A stretch of 64,000 bases of DNA from Stictocephala bisonia (lineage: Eukaryota; Arthropoda; Insecta; Hemiptera; Membracidae), in the NCBI GenBank assembly GCA_035578905.1, contig JAQJVL010000159.1, forward strand, positions 526,001-590,000. The letters are read 5' to 3'. Below are positions 22,611 through 33,510 of the stretch, in pieces. Position numbers and translations under genes: made by a program. Position 1 is the first letter of the stretch. Each line of letters starts with the position of its first letter. The notes under the pieces were generated by a model, which saw only the letters and a program-made list of their open reading frames with translations, made no database searches and was not told the origin of the DNA.

Positions 22611-23420
22611 ACCTCACACCCTTAAGGAATTCCAGTGTAGTGAAGTAAAATCAACATGCTTGTACTTTTGTAATCTTTTTTGTGCTTTAAGATTTTAGTT
22701 ACTCTTCATCACAGCCATAAGAAACAGTTATGTATAGTAGTTTTCATCCAGATTTGAGATTGTAAATAATATTCAGAGGAAAGTTTGTACCGCTTAAATA
22801 ATAATCCTTAGTAAATACACACTTTCTTAATTTATAATAAAGTTATTTTTTGAAAATGTTAAATTTAATGTAGTTTTGTCAGTTACCTTATCTTTGGTTT
22901 TTCTTTAGCACTATACAATCTTGACTGGCAATGACAGTTCAAAATAGTGTATCTGTGTTGAACAAGATTGAAAAGCAATGACTTTGTCTGCATAGTGGTT
23001 TTGCAACCTCTTCATCAGCTTTAACGCATTAAGCTATGTCAGAGTAACATTAAATGAAATGTTGATGTTAGCCCTTATTTCTGTGTACTTTTGCTGAAAC
23101 AAAGAAAATTAAACAATAAAACTCTTTCCTATGTTATCAAAAAGCTAAGGTTGATTCAGAAATTAACTTTGATCATTACGTTTCTGTTTTCCTTTCTTTG
23201 GCTTCTTTTAGCAATTATATCTACGATATCATTAGTTTGTATTACAAATAAAGTGTTCATCAACAGCGTTCAAAAGGTAAAAGTACACGTATAATTCAAT
23301 ACTTTCAATCACCTCTTCCCTTCATTTCAACCATTAATGAACCTAGCTGTAATCTACGAATTGCAACCTTGATTACATACCTAGGTGCCAATTCTGAAAT
23401 TAAACTGCTTGGAAAAAATT
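22611..23420. other. AT-rich stretch without recognised feature
   Basis: No gene or repeat could be supported. A plus-strand open frame at 23091-23294 encodes a hydrophobic peptide without recognised similarity and is probably chance. Confidence 0.45.
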
Positions 23421-23439
23421 AAAGCTTACTAACTAATTT

Positions 23440-24110
23440 TGGTAACCACTTTTCAAAGTAGATACCATATATTCAGAAGCGACTTGAACATTTGGGAGCC
23501 TAACTGTGCAGTTTTTTTCCACCTAAAAATAATTAAAATTTACTGTTATAAAGTGGTTAAAATTGAGTTGGATTATCAGAATAGATAATTTCATCGTTCG
23601 GAAAATTCAATATATATAAACAATTTTTTGATTATTTTTTAAAAATATTGTTTGTATTTAATGTATTTTTTTGTGCTTAACACAAACATGTAATTTGTTT
23701 GCAAACATAACCAAAGTGAACATATCCTTCAAAACAATTCAAGATTTTCATTCAATTTGTGTATCTGGCCTCCGGGGTGACCTGCCGGCTGTCCCTTCAG
23801 TGATAATTTATGAGAATTCGGGTTTGTAGTTAATAGTTGGTGTGTATAATGATCGTATAAGGGCCATTAATTGCGATTTACCTGAAAGTATCTCCAGAAA
23901 CAATTGACATACCCCAATATAGTTTTCAAATTCATGTTCAGTGTAAAAAACATGTAAAATTAAAAAAAGAATTATTAGAAAATCATTTTAAATAATAGAA
24001 AAATGAAAAAATATTAAATTTTGTGATATTGAGTTTTTAGACATTTTCTGGAAAAATCATGAATTCCGCAGAATAAAAAAGCATAAGCCTAGATTTTAAA
24101 TTTCTTTAGA
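23440..24110 (-). repeat. Degraded copy of the palindromic TIR family (see 28362)
   Basis: This matches the element at 28362-29153 in reverse orientation. It contains a GCCTCCGGGGTGACCTGCCG block at about 23768, then GGGCCATTAATTGCGAT, ATAGTTTTCAAATTCATGTT and, near 24060, GAATTCCGCAGAATAAAAA. Divergence is high. Confidence 0.6.
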
Positions 24111-24119
24111 TGGTAAGAA

Positions 24120-24360
24120 ACTGTACAATTGTAACTTGTTCTAATGCTGAACACATATGTATAATTGGATTTTCAACCAAATTAATTTTTCGGCCCAAAC
24201 AATGCACTTTTTGCTTACACAATCAAACATACCTAACTTAACTTATCCTAATTGTCTATTTTCTCAACAAAAATTCCTAATTCCAGTGCCTGGCCTCCGT
24301 GACGGCCTGTCGGCTATTCCACCAGCGGAAATATATGCACATTGGTTTTTAGTGGCTAGT
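24120..24360 (-). repeat. Second partial copy of the palindromic TIR family
   Basis: Contains ACTTAACTTATCCTAATTG, then TCTATTTTCTCAACAAAAAT and GCCTCCGTGACGGCCTGTCG. These match 28770-28930 in reverse orientation, including the GC-rich centre. It adjoins the copy at 23440-24110. Confidence 0.6.
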
Positions 24361-24559
24361 CAGATCTAATGTAGGGTGAGCAAACATCCAGTAAAAACAG
24401 GACTGTCCTGCTTTTTCATAATCGTTTCTGGAATCCCGAAAAAGTCTTCCAGGATGCCTAAATGTCACATATTTACCTTGGGTTAATGATACACTTTTGG
24501 CTCTCCTCTTCTCTGGTCTTTTTCCCTTCAAATTGACAGTTTGAACTCTCCCATTATCG

Positions 24560-25500
24560 AACCGGAGTCAGATAAGTCAGAGTGTACGTGTTTGTCTTGC
24601 AGCGTGTGATTGTTTCGTACGTTATTAAATCTCATATTCTCACCAATAATACCCAAGCATCAGTGTAAGTTTAAGAAAGAGTATTAAAAAAAAAATGGAA
24701 GTATATTAAAAAGGAGCGCTGTGACAATAAAGCAGAGAGCAAAGTTTGAAATAATGTTTTTAGTATTGCTCATGGCTACCATGATGTTCAGATATAAAAC
24801 AGCCCATCAGTGAAACGTACGAACAGACCGTGTCCCAATTAGCAGCAAGTCTCTTGAAAATCATTTTATAAAACACGATTCAAATGAAGCGACGGAAGCT
24901 AGAGCTGCTGAGCTAACTCAGACCTATCATACGATCAAGCACCACCAAAACTATAAAACTCAGTAAGTTAAACAGCATGACTTTAGTGACTACAATTGCA
25001 TTAAAGTTTAGCTCTGCAAAAAACAAAGCAGTCAACCCTGATAACTGGTGTTTTAACTCTATTCAGCTTGAACACCAGTTAGCAAAAAAATTCTTTTTTT
25101 TTTTAAATGAAACCAGTAAAAAAATTCTTTTTTTTTAAATGTTGGGAAATGGTCGACTTTGAATATGGTACTATTATAGCACATTCAAAAACTCATTTGC
25201 CGCCTTTGATGCCTGCAATAGAACAAATTTTTAAACTGATGCTCTAAATGATTTCTTTTTAAACGAGAAAAAAGCTCCAAACATTTTGTTAAATGTTTTT
25301 AATAATTCTTTAAGTAAGGATTGTCCATAGCAAATTTAAAATTTTTCAGCGAGGGATTAAAATTATCGAAGGAAGTACAAAAAGTGTTATAGAAGTCAAT
25401 GATGTACTGGAATCTACTCTCACAGTTTTGACCAGAAGAAAAGAGGAAGAGTTCTAATCATTTATTATAAAATCGATTCTTAAGCATAGCAGTACTACGC
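24560..25500 (+). pseudogene. Heavily decayed hAT-like transposase remnant
   Basis: The plus strand around 24835-24960 reads SSKSLENHFIKHDSNEATEA, then RAAELTQTYHTIKHHQNYKT. This resembles a block in insect hAT-like proteins where a basic NFF/HF segment is followed by TAAELxxVYHxVKHHxSY. The rest is broken by many stops, and the extent given is approximate. No termini were identified. The assignment is tentative. Confidence 0.4.
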
Positions 25501-26270
25501 AACAAGACGAAATTAACATTTATGAAACCTGTATACCTTGAATAATAGTGCATATCTTGAAAGATAGAGTGAACCGTTCTCTACTTTCTCAAAATTCTAA
25601 TGGATGCTTATGAAGGATATCCCTGGTTGACATAGATGATACTTTGCTATTTGATCGACTAGCATAGTAAGTGGATTTTGAAAGTTAAAAGATTAAATAA
25701 TGGACATAATGAAGATAAAAACCCACTCAGTTTCACGAAAAATGGGTTTGTTTTTTAACTTTTACCAGGCCAGAACAGCACTCTGATTTTTTGAAGATAT
25801 GTCAGTATGTTTGTGATAATGGCATAATCCCTGGGCCCATAATGGTAATACAAAAAGAATCTTTTCGTTTATGAAATTCAATGAACGGACTAAAGGAACA
25901 AGATGGGAGTGGATACCCTTTCTGCAATCCTGCAGGTACTCTGCAATTTCAAAATGGTCTGTCCTACTTTAAACAACTTTAATTGAGATCTTGAAAATTT
26001 TTATTATAACTTTGGCTAAAGACTTTAGTTTAATTATGTTTTGAAGTACGATTTATTATTATTATTATATTGTATGTATTAGTAAATAAGTATTCACTAC
26101 ACAATTTTTGTTTTTACTTATTATATGTTCAAAATTTAAATTAAATTACAACATCATGGATAAAATGAAAAAGTGTATAGGTTTCAAATCAGTTAAATAG
26201 AGCAATGATTACAACTCGATGGAGGCCCCTCAGACCCCTTTAGCTGGACAGAGTATCGCTCCCAAGCCCT
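25500..26270. other. No recognised feature
   Basis: Mixed sequence between the hAT-like remnant and the next palindromic-family copy. It may include more of the decayed transposase, but no protein block can be read with confidence. Confidence 0.35.
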
Positions 26271-26279
26271 CTTTGGGTG

Positions 26280-26680
26280 TGTTCGATATTGTCACGTTTA
26301 TGATTTGGTCATCCTATCCTATTAACATCATGCATATGGCCACCATCGGTGATTTACTGCGAGCGTAGTTTTTTTACAATATCTTGAGAAATAATTGTTG
26401 TAGACCAAAATAGTTTTCAAATTCATGTTAAGCATGAAAACTACATAAAATTAAAAGCAAAATGATAAAAAGTCTTAAAAAATAATGGAGATTAATAGAA
26501 AAATAATACTTTTTTAATTTAATTTTTTGTAAAAACCACTATCTCCGCGGAATAGAAAGGGTTTCCTCAGAAGATATAGATCTAATTCTACCCACTGGTG
26601 ACTAAAGTCAAGATTGGCAAAGTGTCTAGAAACAGCATAAATACCATAGTTGGTGAATATAACTTGGCATTGTGAGGACT
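26280..26680 (-). repeat. Third partial copy of the palindromic TIR family
   Basis: Matches the left half of 28362-29153 in reverse orientation: TCTTGAGAAATAATTGTTGT, AATAGTTTTCAAATTCATGT and CTCCGCGGAATAGAAAGG occur in the same order as in the better-preserved element. Confidence 0.55.
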
Positions 26681-26921
26681 CAAATTGTGCAGAATTTTTT
26701 TTCTGATCACTAATGTAACCTAACCTAACAAAACCAAACTACATTACTGACCAAACCTAATATAGCCTACCTACCTAACCAACAGACACATTTCCGATGC
26801 TAACACTTCAAATGATCAGATGCATAAATAGCAATTGGAAGTAAATAGTTTGCTTAGCAAATAGTGCTTCAAAACAATTTTTAATTTATTTCAGTTGTAA
26901 ATAACAACATCATACTATTTA

Positions 26922-29641
26922 CCCTAGATCGTGAGGAACAACATAATTCATGTGACTCACAAAATCCCTTCTACAAGCGAGGAACGGCATAATTTATGCT
27001 GTTGCATTAAAATCAATTCAATAAAACATATGTTTATTATCAAGGAATCACTACAAAGTTGGTACCAATAGATGCAGAATGTTCTGTTCTATACATATCA
27101 GATTTTTAACAATTTTTGTATGTCATTTTATAAACATAGGAAATAAAATTAGAACGTGCAATTTGAAACTCCCGCTCAATTTCCGCCCGGCAGAGGTCTG
27201 GAGGGAGTAAAATTGCTGATGTTAGTCATATCACTGAAAAATAACCAGAAGACGGAATAAGACTTACCAAATGTAGAGAATGAAATACTCTATCCAAAAA
27301 AAATTCATTATCTTAGCTGCATTGTGTATTTTACAAAAAATGTTTTTGTATATCCTTGTATAGACAATTTCCCAAAAGCGAGGTACGGCATAATTTATGC
27401 TGTTGATAAAATTTTAGCTAATAATTTATTTTGTGAGATATAAACTTTAAAAAAAATTACCTAAAAAAACAAAGAGTTGACAAGTTGACCGGTGCCACTT
27501 CGAGTGAATTTCGTGCAGTAGGTTGGCAATGGTCACGTGACAAGTTTTCACTTTACTGGAAGAAGCAGAGCCGCAGAGCCCGTCAACGGCCACAGTAGAC
27601 ATAGCCAGTTTTACTTGTTGCGCATCTGATTTTCTTTGTGTTTTATTCACTGTAAGTGTTACCATTTGAATGAACAAAATAATGTGTTGTGTTTAGTGTA
27701 GTCATAGTACAATGTGTTATAATGGTTTTTAGTGTCTACAATAATCAGAAATAGTGAAATTAATACTTATGTAGGTATTAGCCTAAACTTTTATTTGTTA
27801 TCCGATTTCAGCAAACGTGTGTACAGATAGGATATTAGTGTAGCCTACTTATAATAATCTCAGAAAAAAATAAAAAATAGTATGTATTATTTCTGTGCAA
27901 TCTAAATAGATTGTTTATTTTATTTAAATGAAAACAATATGATGTAATATGTTATTATATAGCGCGAAAACCTTATTTATGGCACTACTGTAATACATTT
28001 TTTATATTCCTATTCAGAAATATGGGTTCTATCAAGTGTTACTGTTCCAAAAATTTCAAAAAATTATTTTATATTTTCTATAATATTTATATTATGTACT
28101 ATTTTTCTAGTGTCGTTTACACAATTTGCGCACACTGACTTATGGTGTCATAAGTTTTCTACTTTTTGGAATATTTTCATATATTTTTCATTTTCTTGTA
28201 GCTTACAGATTATACTAATACAGTTCATGTAGCAAAAAATTATACATACCTACTCTTAATTTTGGATTATGTAATTTTACACTGGTTTTTCTGTGGTAAA
28301 ATTTTTATTTTTCCCACTAAACGAAAAATATAAATATTTGTGTATGGGTACAATATGACTATTTGGTAATTATGCACTTTCTTGCCACCAAACAAATTTG
28401 GAACATTTTGCTTGAAATTGGTCTAGAATTGGCTGTATTTTCACGAGATATGCTTTTTATTCCGCGGAAATACCGTATTTTACCGAAAAATTCGAAAAAA
28501 AACAATATCACAACTTTTAGTATTTTTGTCATATTTCCGTTAATTTAAATGGTATTTTAATCATCTTTTTTTATTTTGATGTGTTTTTTTGCGCTGAATA
28601 CAAATTTAAAAACTATTGTGGTCTATTACAAATATTTCTCGAGAAATAACGGAAAAACTACTATCGCGGCGGATCGCGATTAGCGGCCATTACGCGATCA
28701 TTATATATAACAACTATTAATCACAAAAACCGAATCCATCTATATTCCCGCCGGAGTGACGGCCGGCAGGCCGTCACGGAGGCCAAACACTCGAATTTAA
28801 CGCAAATTACGAATTTTTGTTGAGAAAATAGACAATTAGGATAAGTTAGGTTATGTCAGTAAAAAATGCTTTTTTCGAGCTGAGAAAATAATTTTACTAA
28901 AAACAAGTTATATATTTGTGTTCAGCATAAAAAAACACGAGAAATGGACAAAAAATTTGTCGAAAAATAACGATTTTTAAAAAAGTTGGTTTTTTCATTA
29001 TTAGATAAAAACTAGTTTTTCGATTTTTTCGGTAAAAAACGAGTTTTCCGCGGATGAAATCAAACTCCTCAAGAGATATAAACTCATTTTTCACCACTTT
29101 TTTAACATGAAATCGTATTTTCAGAGGTGGCAAGAAAGTGCATAATTACCAAATTTCCCACACAACTTTTTCTTGTCTATTCAATGGTGATTTTTTTATT
29201 TTTACATGTACTATTTGATTATCTACAGTGATCATACTGTGTCTTTGCACTTTTTTTAATTTTATATATACAATCACTTTTAAAAAAAACCTAGTAGTTT
29301 ATATAAAGTGTAATAACATATTATCATGGTGCACTAAATAATAAACAATGTGGCATTATTGGAATTATTTATAAAAATTTGTTATTGCTCTACAAAATTT
29401 TAAAACTTTTGCAATCTTTTAATGACAGTAATTATTTACTAATTCTTTTTGTAAGTTTTGATGGTAGTATGTGAAATGATAGCTCTTGAGCAGAAAAACG
29501 ATATGATAGCATTTAAATTTGGAGCATATTTGGTATTTTATATGATTTTTACAAAAAAAGCTTGCACAGCGCCGAAAAAAGGACCTAGTACTACTGTAGT
29601 AGGGAGCACATATTGGTTTACCTGACGCTCACGATCTAGGG
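26922..29641. mobile_element. piggyBac-like non-autonomous element with a nested insertion
   Basis: The left end CCCTAGATCGTGAG (26922) is repeated as the exact inverse CTCACGATCTAGGG at the right end (29641), 14 bp without mismatch. A CCCTAG start suits piggyBac. The flanking tetramers are TTTA and CTAA, each one change from TTAA. Near the left end the motif GCATAATTTATGC, itself palindromic, occurs at about 26988 and 27390 within a longer shared phrase (GAGGAACGGCATAATTTATG). No transposase is readable. The palindromic element at 28362-29153 lies inside it. Confidence 0.55.
28362..29153. mobile_element. ~790-bp palindromic TIR element
   Basis: The left end GGTAATTATGCACTTTCTTG (from about 28365) and the matching inverse at 29127-29150 define termini that continue as a GCCACC block. 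The inner parts are also loosely inverted (CCGCGG near 28462 and 29049; AGCATAAAAAAACAC versus GTGTTTTTTTGCGCTG). A GC-rich centre with GACGGCCGGCAGGCCGTC (28760-28777) forms a perfect short palindrome. No ORF of note is present. Reverse-orientation relatives lie at 23440, 24120 and 26280, and a plus-orientation fragment at 33355. Confidence 0.7.
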
Positions 29642-31860
29642 CTAAAAACAATTTAACCTCCTAATTCTTTTTACTTTTTAAAATTTAACAGATTAGAATA
29701 AATAAATACCAAAATCGTTTTAAAAGAATAAGTACTTTACCAGATAAACATTTTAGAAATATTAACTTGGACTACACATAGTTCCTACAGTAGTACTAAG
29801 CTAGTAAGCTATAGTCTTGTTTGATTTGTTTTTGTTTATTCAATTACCAACGAACTCAATCTAATCACACTGTATCACTATCAGCTGATCGCGAAAAATT
29901 ACTTGTCTACCAAAGGCTATAGAAATGTAGTTTAGCAATAGCCCTTCTACTATACCACAGATCAAAACTACCGGTATAATAGAAGGTCTATGCTATGACT
30001 GTACTTACTTGATCTCTGATTATACTAGGGTATAATAAACATGCCGTGTATAAGTTTTATATAAACTATTGTAGTTATGAATGGGCATTTCTGATATGAG
30101 CTAGCTAGTGAAGACTAAAATTCAATTCGGAAAGAGAAGTAACCCACTACATTAAAAAAGCATGTAGAATTTTATTAAAATCAAGAAGGTGAAAACATAA
30201 ACTATAAAATGATTTGATACAAAAATTAAAACCTTAAAATAGCAATATAGCATAAACACTTTTTTTGCCTGGATAGTTGTAGGTTCGTTGTCTATGGTTG
30301 TATTAAGGTCATGGAAAGACAGCGTTATATCCATTAATCCATTGTCATACCGAGGGGTTTTCTCATAATGTTTCCTCATAAATAATGTCCCGTCCAGATA
30401 TTAAATATATATATGTATGTGTGTGAGTATTTGTTTTGTGGTTACAGTGAAATGTATGCTTGTGTTAATGTGTGTTTTTCAATTTAATTAAGATTAAGTC
30501 TAACCGCTAATCACCCAAGGAGCTGATGATGGATTAGTAAATTAGAAACGGTAATCTAGTTACCACCTGGAGGCACAAAAATCATTTTCGATTTATTATT
30601 TATACTTAATACCTTCCAGGTTGCTAATGATATCGTAATATTATTTTTTAATTATCGTAATATTGAATTAGTAAAAGAAACAAACCACTTACAGTTGGCT
30701 AAAGTACACAAAGGCTTATAAATTTATAAACACATTAGAACCAATGGCAAAGAATATTTACTAAATAATCAGGATGATTAAAAAAATATATTACTTTTTT
30801 AACCATTCAAGATTTTATAACCATTCAATTTTTATTTTAACCATTCAAGATTTTAACCGTTCAAGAGATTCCTCGCACCAGAAACAAAAGCCACCTGACC
30901 GGCCGGCGACTACATACCCCAGTCATCCGCTCTCACTACAACAGTCAGGTGGACCGCGGCTCGAACAACGTGCGTAGAGTGTAAATAGTGTTTTAGTGAA
31001 AGCTTTTCTGAAGATGGTGCACAACGCATCGAAATAAGTATATGAGTAAGAAGACAACACCTAAGGATCTTAAGGCACATAATGCAATCAAGATTTTATA
31101 ATCTAGGTTCTGATAAAACTGGAATTAGCAATATATATTTTATACAATAGTCGAGTTTAAGACAGGGAGACCCGACAATCAGTTGACAGACGGAGAAAGG
31201 GAGGAACAATTTTAATGAGAGAGAGTGAATATAAAAATTGTAAGTTCGAAAAGGGGTTAATCTAAGAGTAAGTTGAAAATGTTATACTATGATGATTGCC
31301 ACAATATTTTAACATGTATGTTTGTGCGTAATGAATTTTAGTATATTTATTTATTATTATTATATTTTTGTATTTCTAATTTTCAATTAGATTCAATTCA
31401 ATTTTTCCAAATTCAGTTCAATACACAATAAATTTAGATCCAATATGACAATAAGATAATTATGATACACTCTAATAACAGTATTACTCTAATGTAAATA
31501 TAAACTTTCATAAAATGATATAAATTCTAACGGAAATATAAATTCTGAGTATAGTTTACCGCATTTTATTTCAAATACTTTGAAGATTAATAATTACAGC
31601 ATTATAATTTAGAATAATCATTCTTTGTACTGGCTAGATCCAGTCAGCTGATTTTGACATAGTATAGTGCTGCTATCGTTTTTAAGTTTTTGTACTAAAT
31701 ATCGACATCAACTTGAAGTTGTCAAAGATGGCGATCTAGTACTGTACATATAGATTGTCTCGTCAGTGTGTGTGTGTATTTTGTTTAGTATTTTACTATT
31801 GTATGTGTAGTTTTCGTATCCAAAATATTTTTTCATTATTGTTTGTATAAAAGACATTCG
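29642..31860. other. Intergenic DNA upstream of Abl exon 1
   Basis: No coding sequence is recognised. Bases 30893-30955 hold an inverted pair CCACCTGAC/GTCAGGTGG enclosing a GC-richer segment, and 31007-31030 holds a CTGAAGATGG...CGAAA motif (see findings). The rest is AT-rich. Confidence 0.45.
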
Positions 31861-31975
31861 TGTTTGTGGCATAAGTTGTGTTGTTGTTCAGTGTGTTCAT
31901 TAAAGTGAAATTAAATCCTCAGTGTGGCTCGGCGTGCTTTGCCTGTAGCCGACTGGGGAATGGTGTATTCAAATC
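31861..31975 (+). promoter_or_regulatory. Probable 5' UTR/leader of Abl
   Basis: Less AT-rich sequence (GTGGCTCGGCGTGCTTTGCC) directly precedes the Abl start codon. There is no in-frame upstream continuation of the exon. No TATA box or start site can be assigned from the sequence alone. Confidence 0.4.
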
Positions 31976-32105
31976 ATGGGTGCCCAACCAACTAAAGAAC
32001 GTGGAATAACATCAGGGGCACTAACAGTAAGAACCGCTAGAAACAAACCCAGGCATCCTAAAGATGGTCGTCTACAGGGATCCAATATTTTCACAGAACA
32101 CAGTG
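31976..32105 (+). CDS. Abl: Abl tyrosine kinase, first coding exon
   Basis: Abl is a cytoplasmic non-receptor tyrosine kinase that links receptors to actin remodelling in axon guidance and epithelial morphogenesis. The exon encodes MGAQPTKERGITSGAL, then a basic VRTARNKPRHPKDGRLQGS and NIFTEHS, ending at a consensus donor (AGTG/GTAAGT). Insect Abl proteins begin MGAQxGKxRG, with Gly2 as the N-myristoylation site, and later have NIFTEHNEALLQ ahead of the SH3 domain, so both ends of this exon match. Splice phase 1 would let the next exon complete a Glu codon. The following exons (SH3, SH2, kinase) were not found in the remaining 32 kb. Confidence 0.85.
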
Positions 32106-32675
32106 GTAAGTGGGATCTATATTTTTCTACACTTGTTTCTTATTTAGCTAAGAAAATGCTACAACTCATATATTAACTACTTTCATCTTTGGGAAATTTA
32201 GGATTATATGCAGTACATTAATAAAAAAAGATTTGTAATGTTAGAACATTTCCAGGCAGCATTAAAGCTAGAGAGAATTATTGTATTCTTCTACCCTTAA
32301 AATGCAGTAAGTTTTTGTCAGTAAAATAATTGGAAGTGCTGCTGAATTTTGGTCTGCATCACAATCTGACTTTACGTTTTCCTCTACTTGTGAGCTTAGT
32401 CCGAGTTGTAACTAAAGTTCTGTACTAAGGAAGTATGATGAATCCATTTGTTTACTTGGTTTTGCAGTATCATGGGCTAATGTCTTGTAGAGAAGGGCGT
32501 ATAAAGATACTCTTAGAAAAGCTCTTTTATCTTTAATGATAAAGCCTAATCAGGTAATGTCGTTCTGAGGAGGTAGACCACAGCACCAATCAAAGTACAG
32601 AGTAATAGACAATATAGGCCTAATTAATTTTTATAACCCTAGAGAAAGTAAGGGTGTCACAGTTCACAATAGATA

Positions 32676-33198
32676 CAGTATAACCTCAATTATCCGGCAG
32701 TCCGTGTCATCTGGTTCGGCAAGTAAATAACAACTAAAATTATTTACAAGACAAACCTACAGTTAATTTGAAGCGCCTTTCAGTTTTGAAATGCAAATGT
32801 CGTACACAAGTGTTTCGGTTTTGTATTAACTAGTCACCCTCTCCCAACAAGCCGTCGCTTGTTATTGCGTAATAATTTAATAATATGCCTGAAAATCCGA
32901 GCTAGTAATGTTGTTTACTTTTGTTCAGTGTGGTTGGCTGGAATAGTCCATTTCGCGAGTGGGAAAGTGAAACATAAATCTTTTGTGTTGTATTGTAAAT
33001 CAGCGTCAAAGTTGGCGATCGTGATAAACATCGTTCGTTTAATTACAATTACTGCAGAGCGCGTTGTGTCACATGCAATTGTAGGCGCCTGCTTATGCAT
33101 GCTGTCTGTTATTAGTTACTAAACTGTTTCTCCAATAAAAACAAGTTATATCCGGCTTGACCCTCGCCACATTAAGCCGGATAACTGAGGTTGTACTG
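32676..33198. mobile_element. Tigger-type MITE
   Basis: The left end CAGTATAACCTCAATTATCC and the right end (minus strand CAGTACAACCTCAGTTATCC) form the TIR, extended by a GGC block. TA precedes the left end at 32674-32675; the matching TA on the right appears mutated to TT. The interior has a plus-strand open frame (32859-33122) that looks like 5' leader of a larger Tigger element. It lies in the Abl intron. Confidence 0.8.
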
Positions 33199-33354
33199 TT
33201 TACCATTATGTATGAGAGAATTAATTGTCAGTTGATGATATTTTCACAGTCAAGTCAGTGTTGATATTAAGGTTTCCAACCTTCTTCTGAGTGTTTTTAG
33301 TAGTTCTTTGGAGAAGTTCTTGCTGTAGAAGTTAGCCAGCTTTTATTTAAATAT

Positions 33355-33510
33355 TTTTTGTTACCATTCAGTTTCTTGCCGCCTAACAATATTTCAAAGC
33401 TTTGCATAAAATGAGTCAAGAATTGGCTATATTTTCATGACATATATGGTTTTTATTCTGTGGAAATTATAGATTTTAGTGATTAATTTGAAAAAAAACA
33501 TTGTATTTAT
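33355..33510 (+). repeat. Plus-orientation fragment of the palindromic TIR family
   Basis: Contains TTTCTTGCCGCCTAACAAT, then AGAATTGGCTATATTTTCAT and a TTTTTATTCTGTGGAAAT block. These parallel the left half of 28362-29153 in the same order. Confidence 0.6.

Noticed and set aside
32859..33122. An 87-codon plus-strand ORF in the Abl intron
   Set aside because: It lies wholly inside the Tigger-type MITE and has no domain; probably leftover leader sequence of the parent element.
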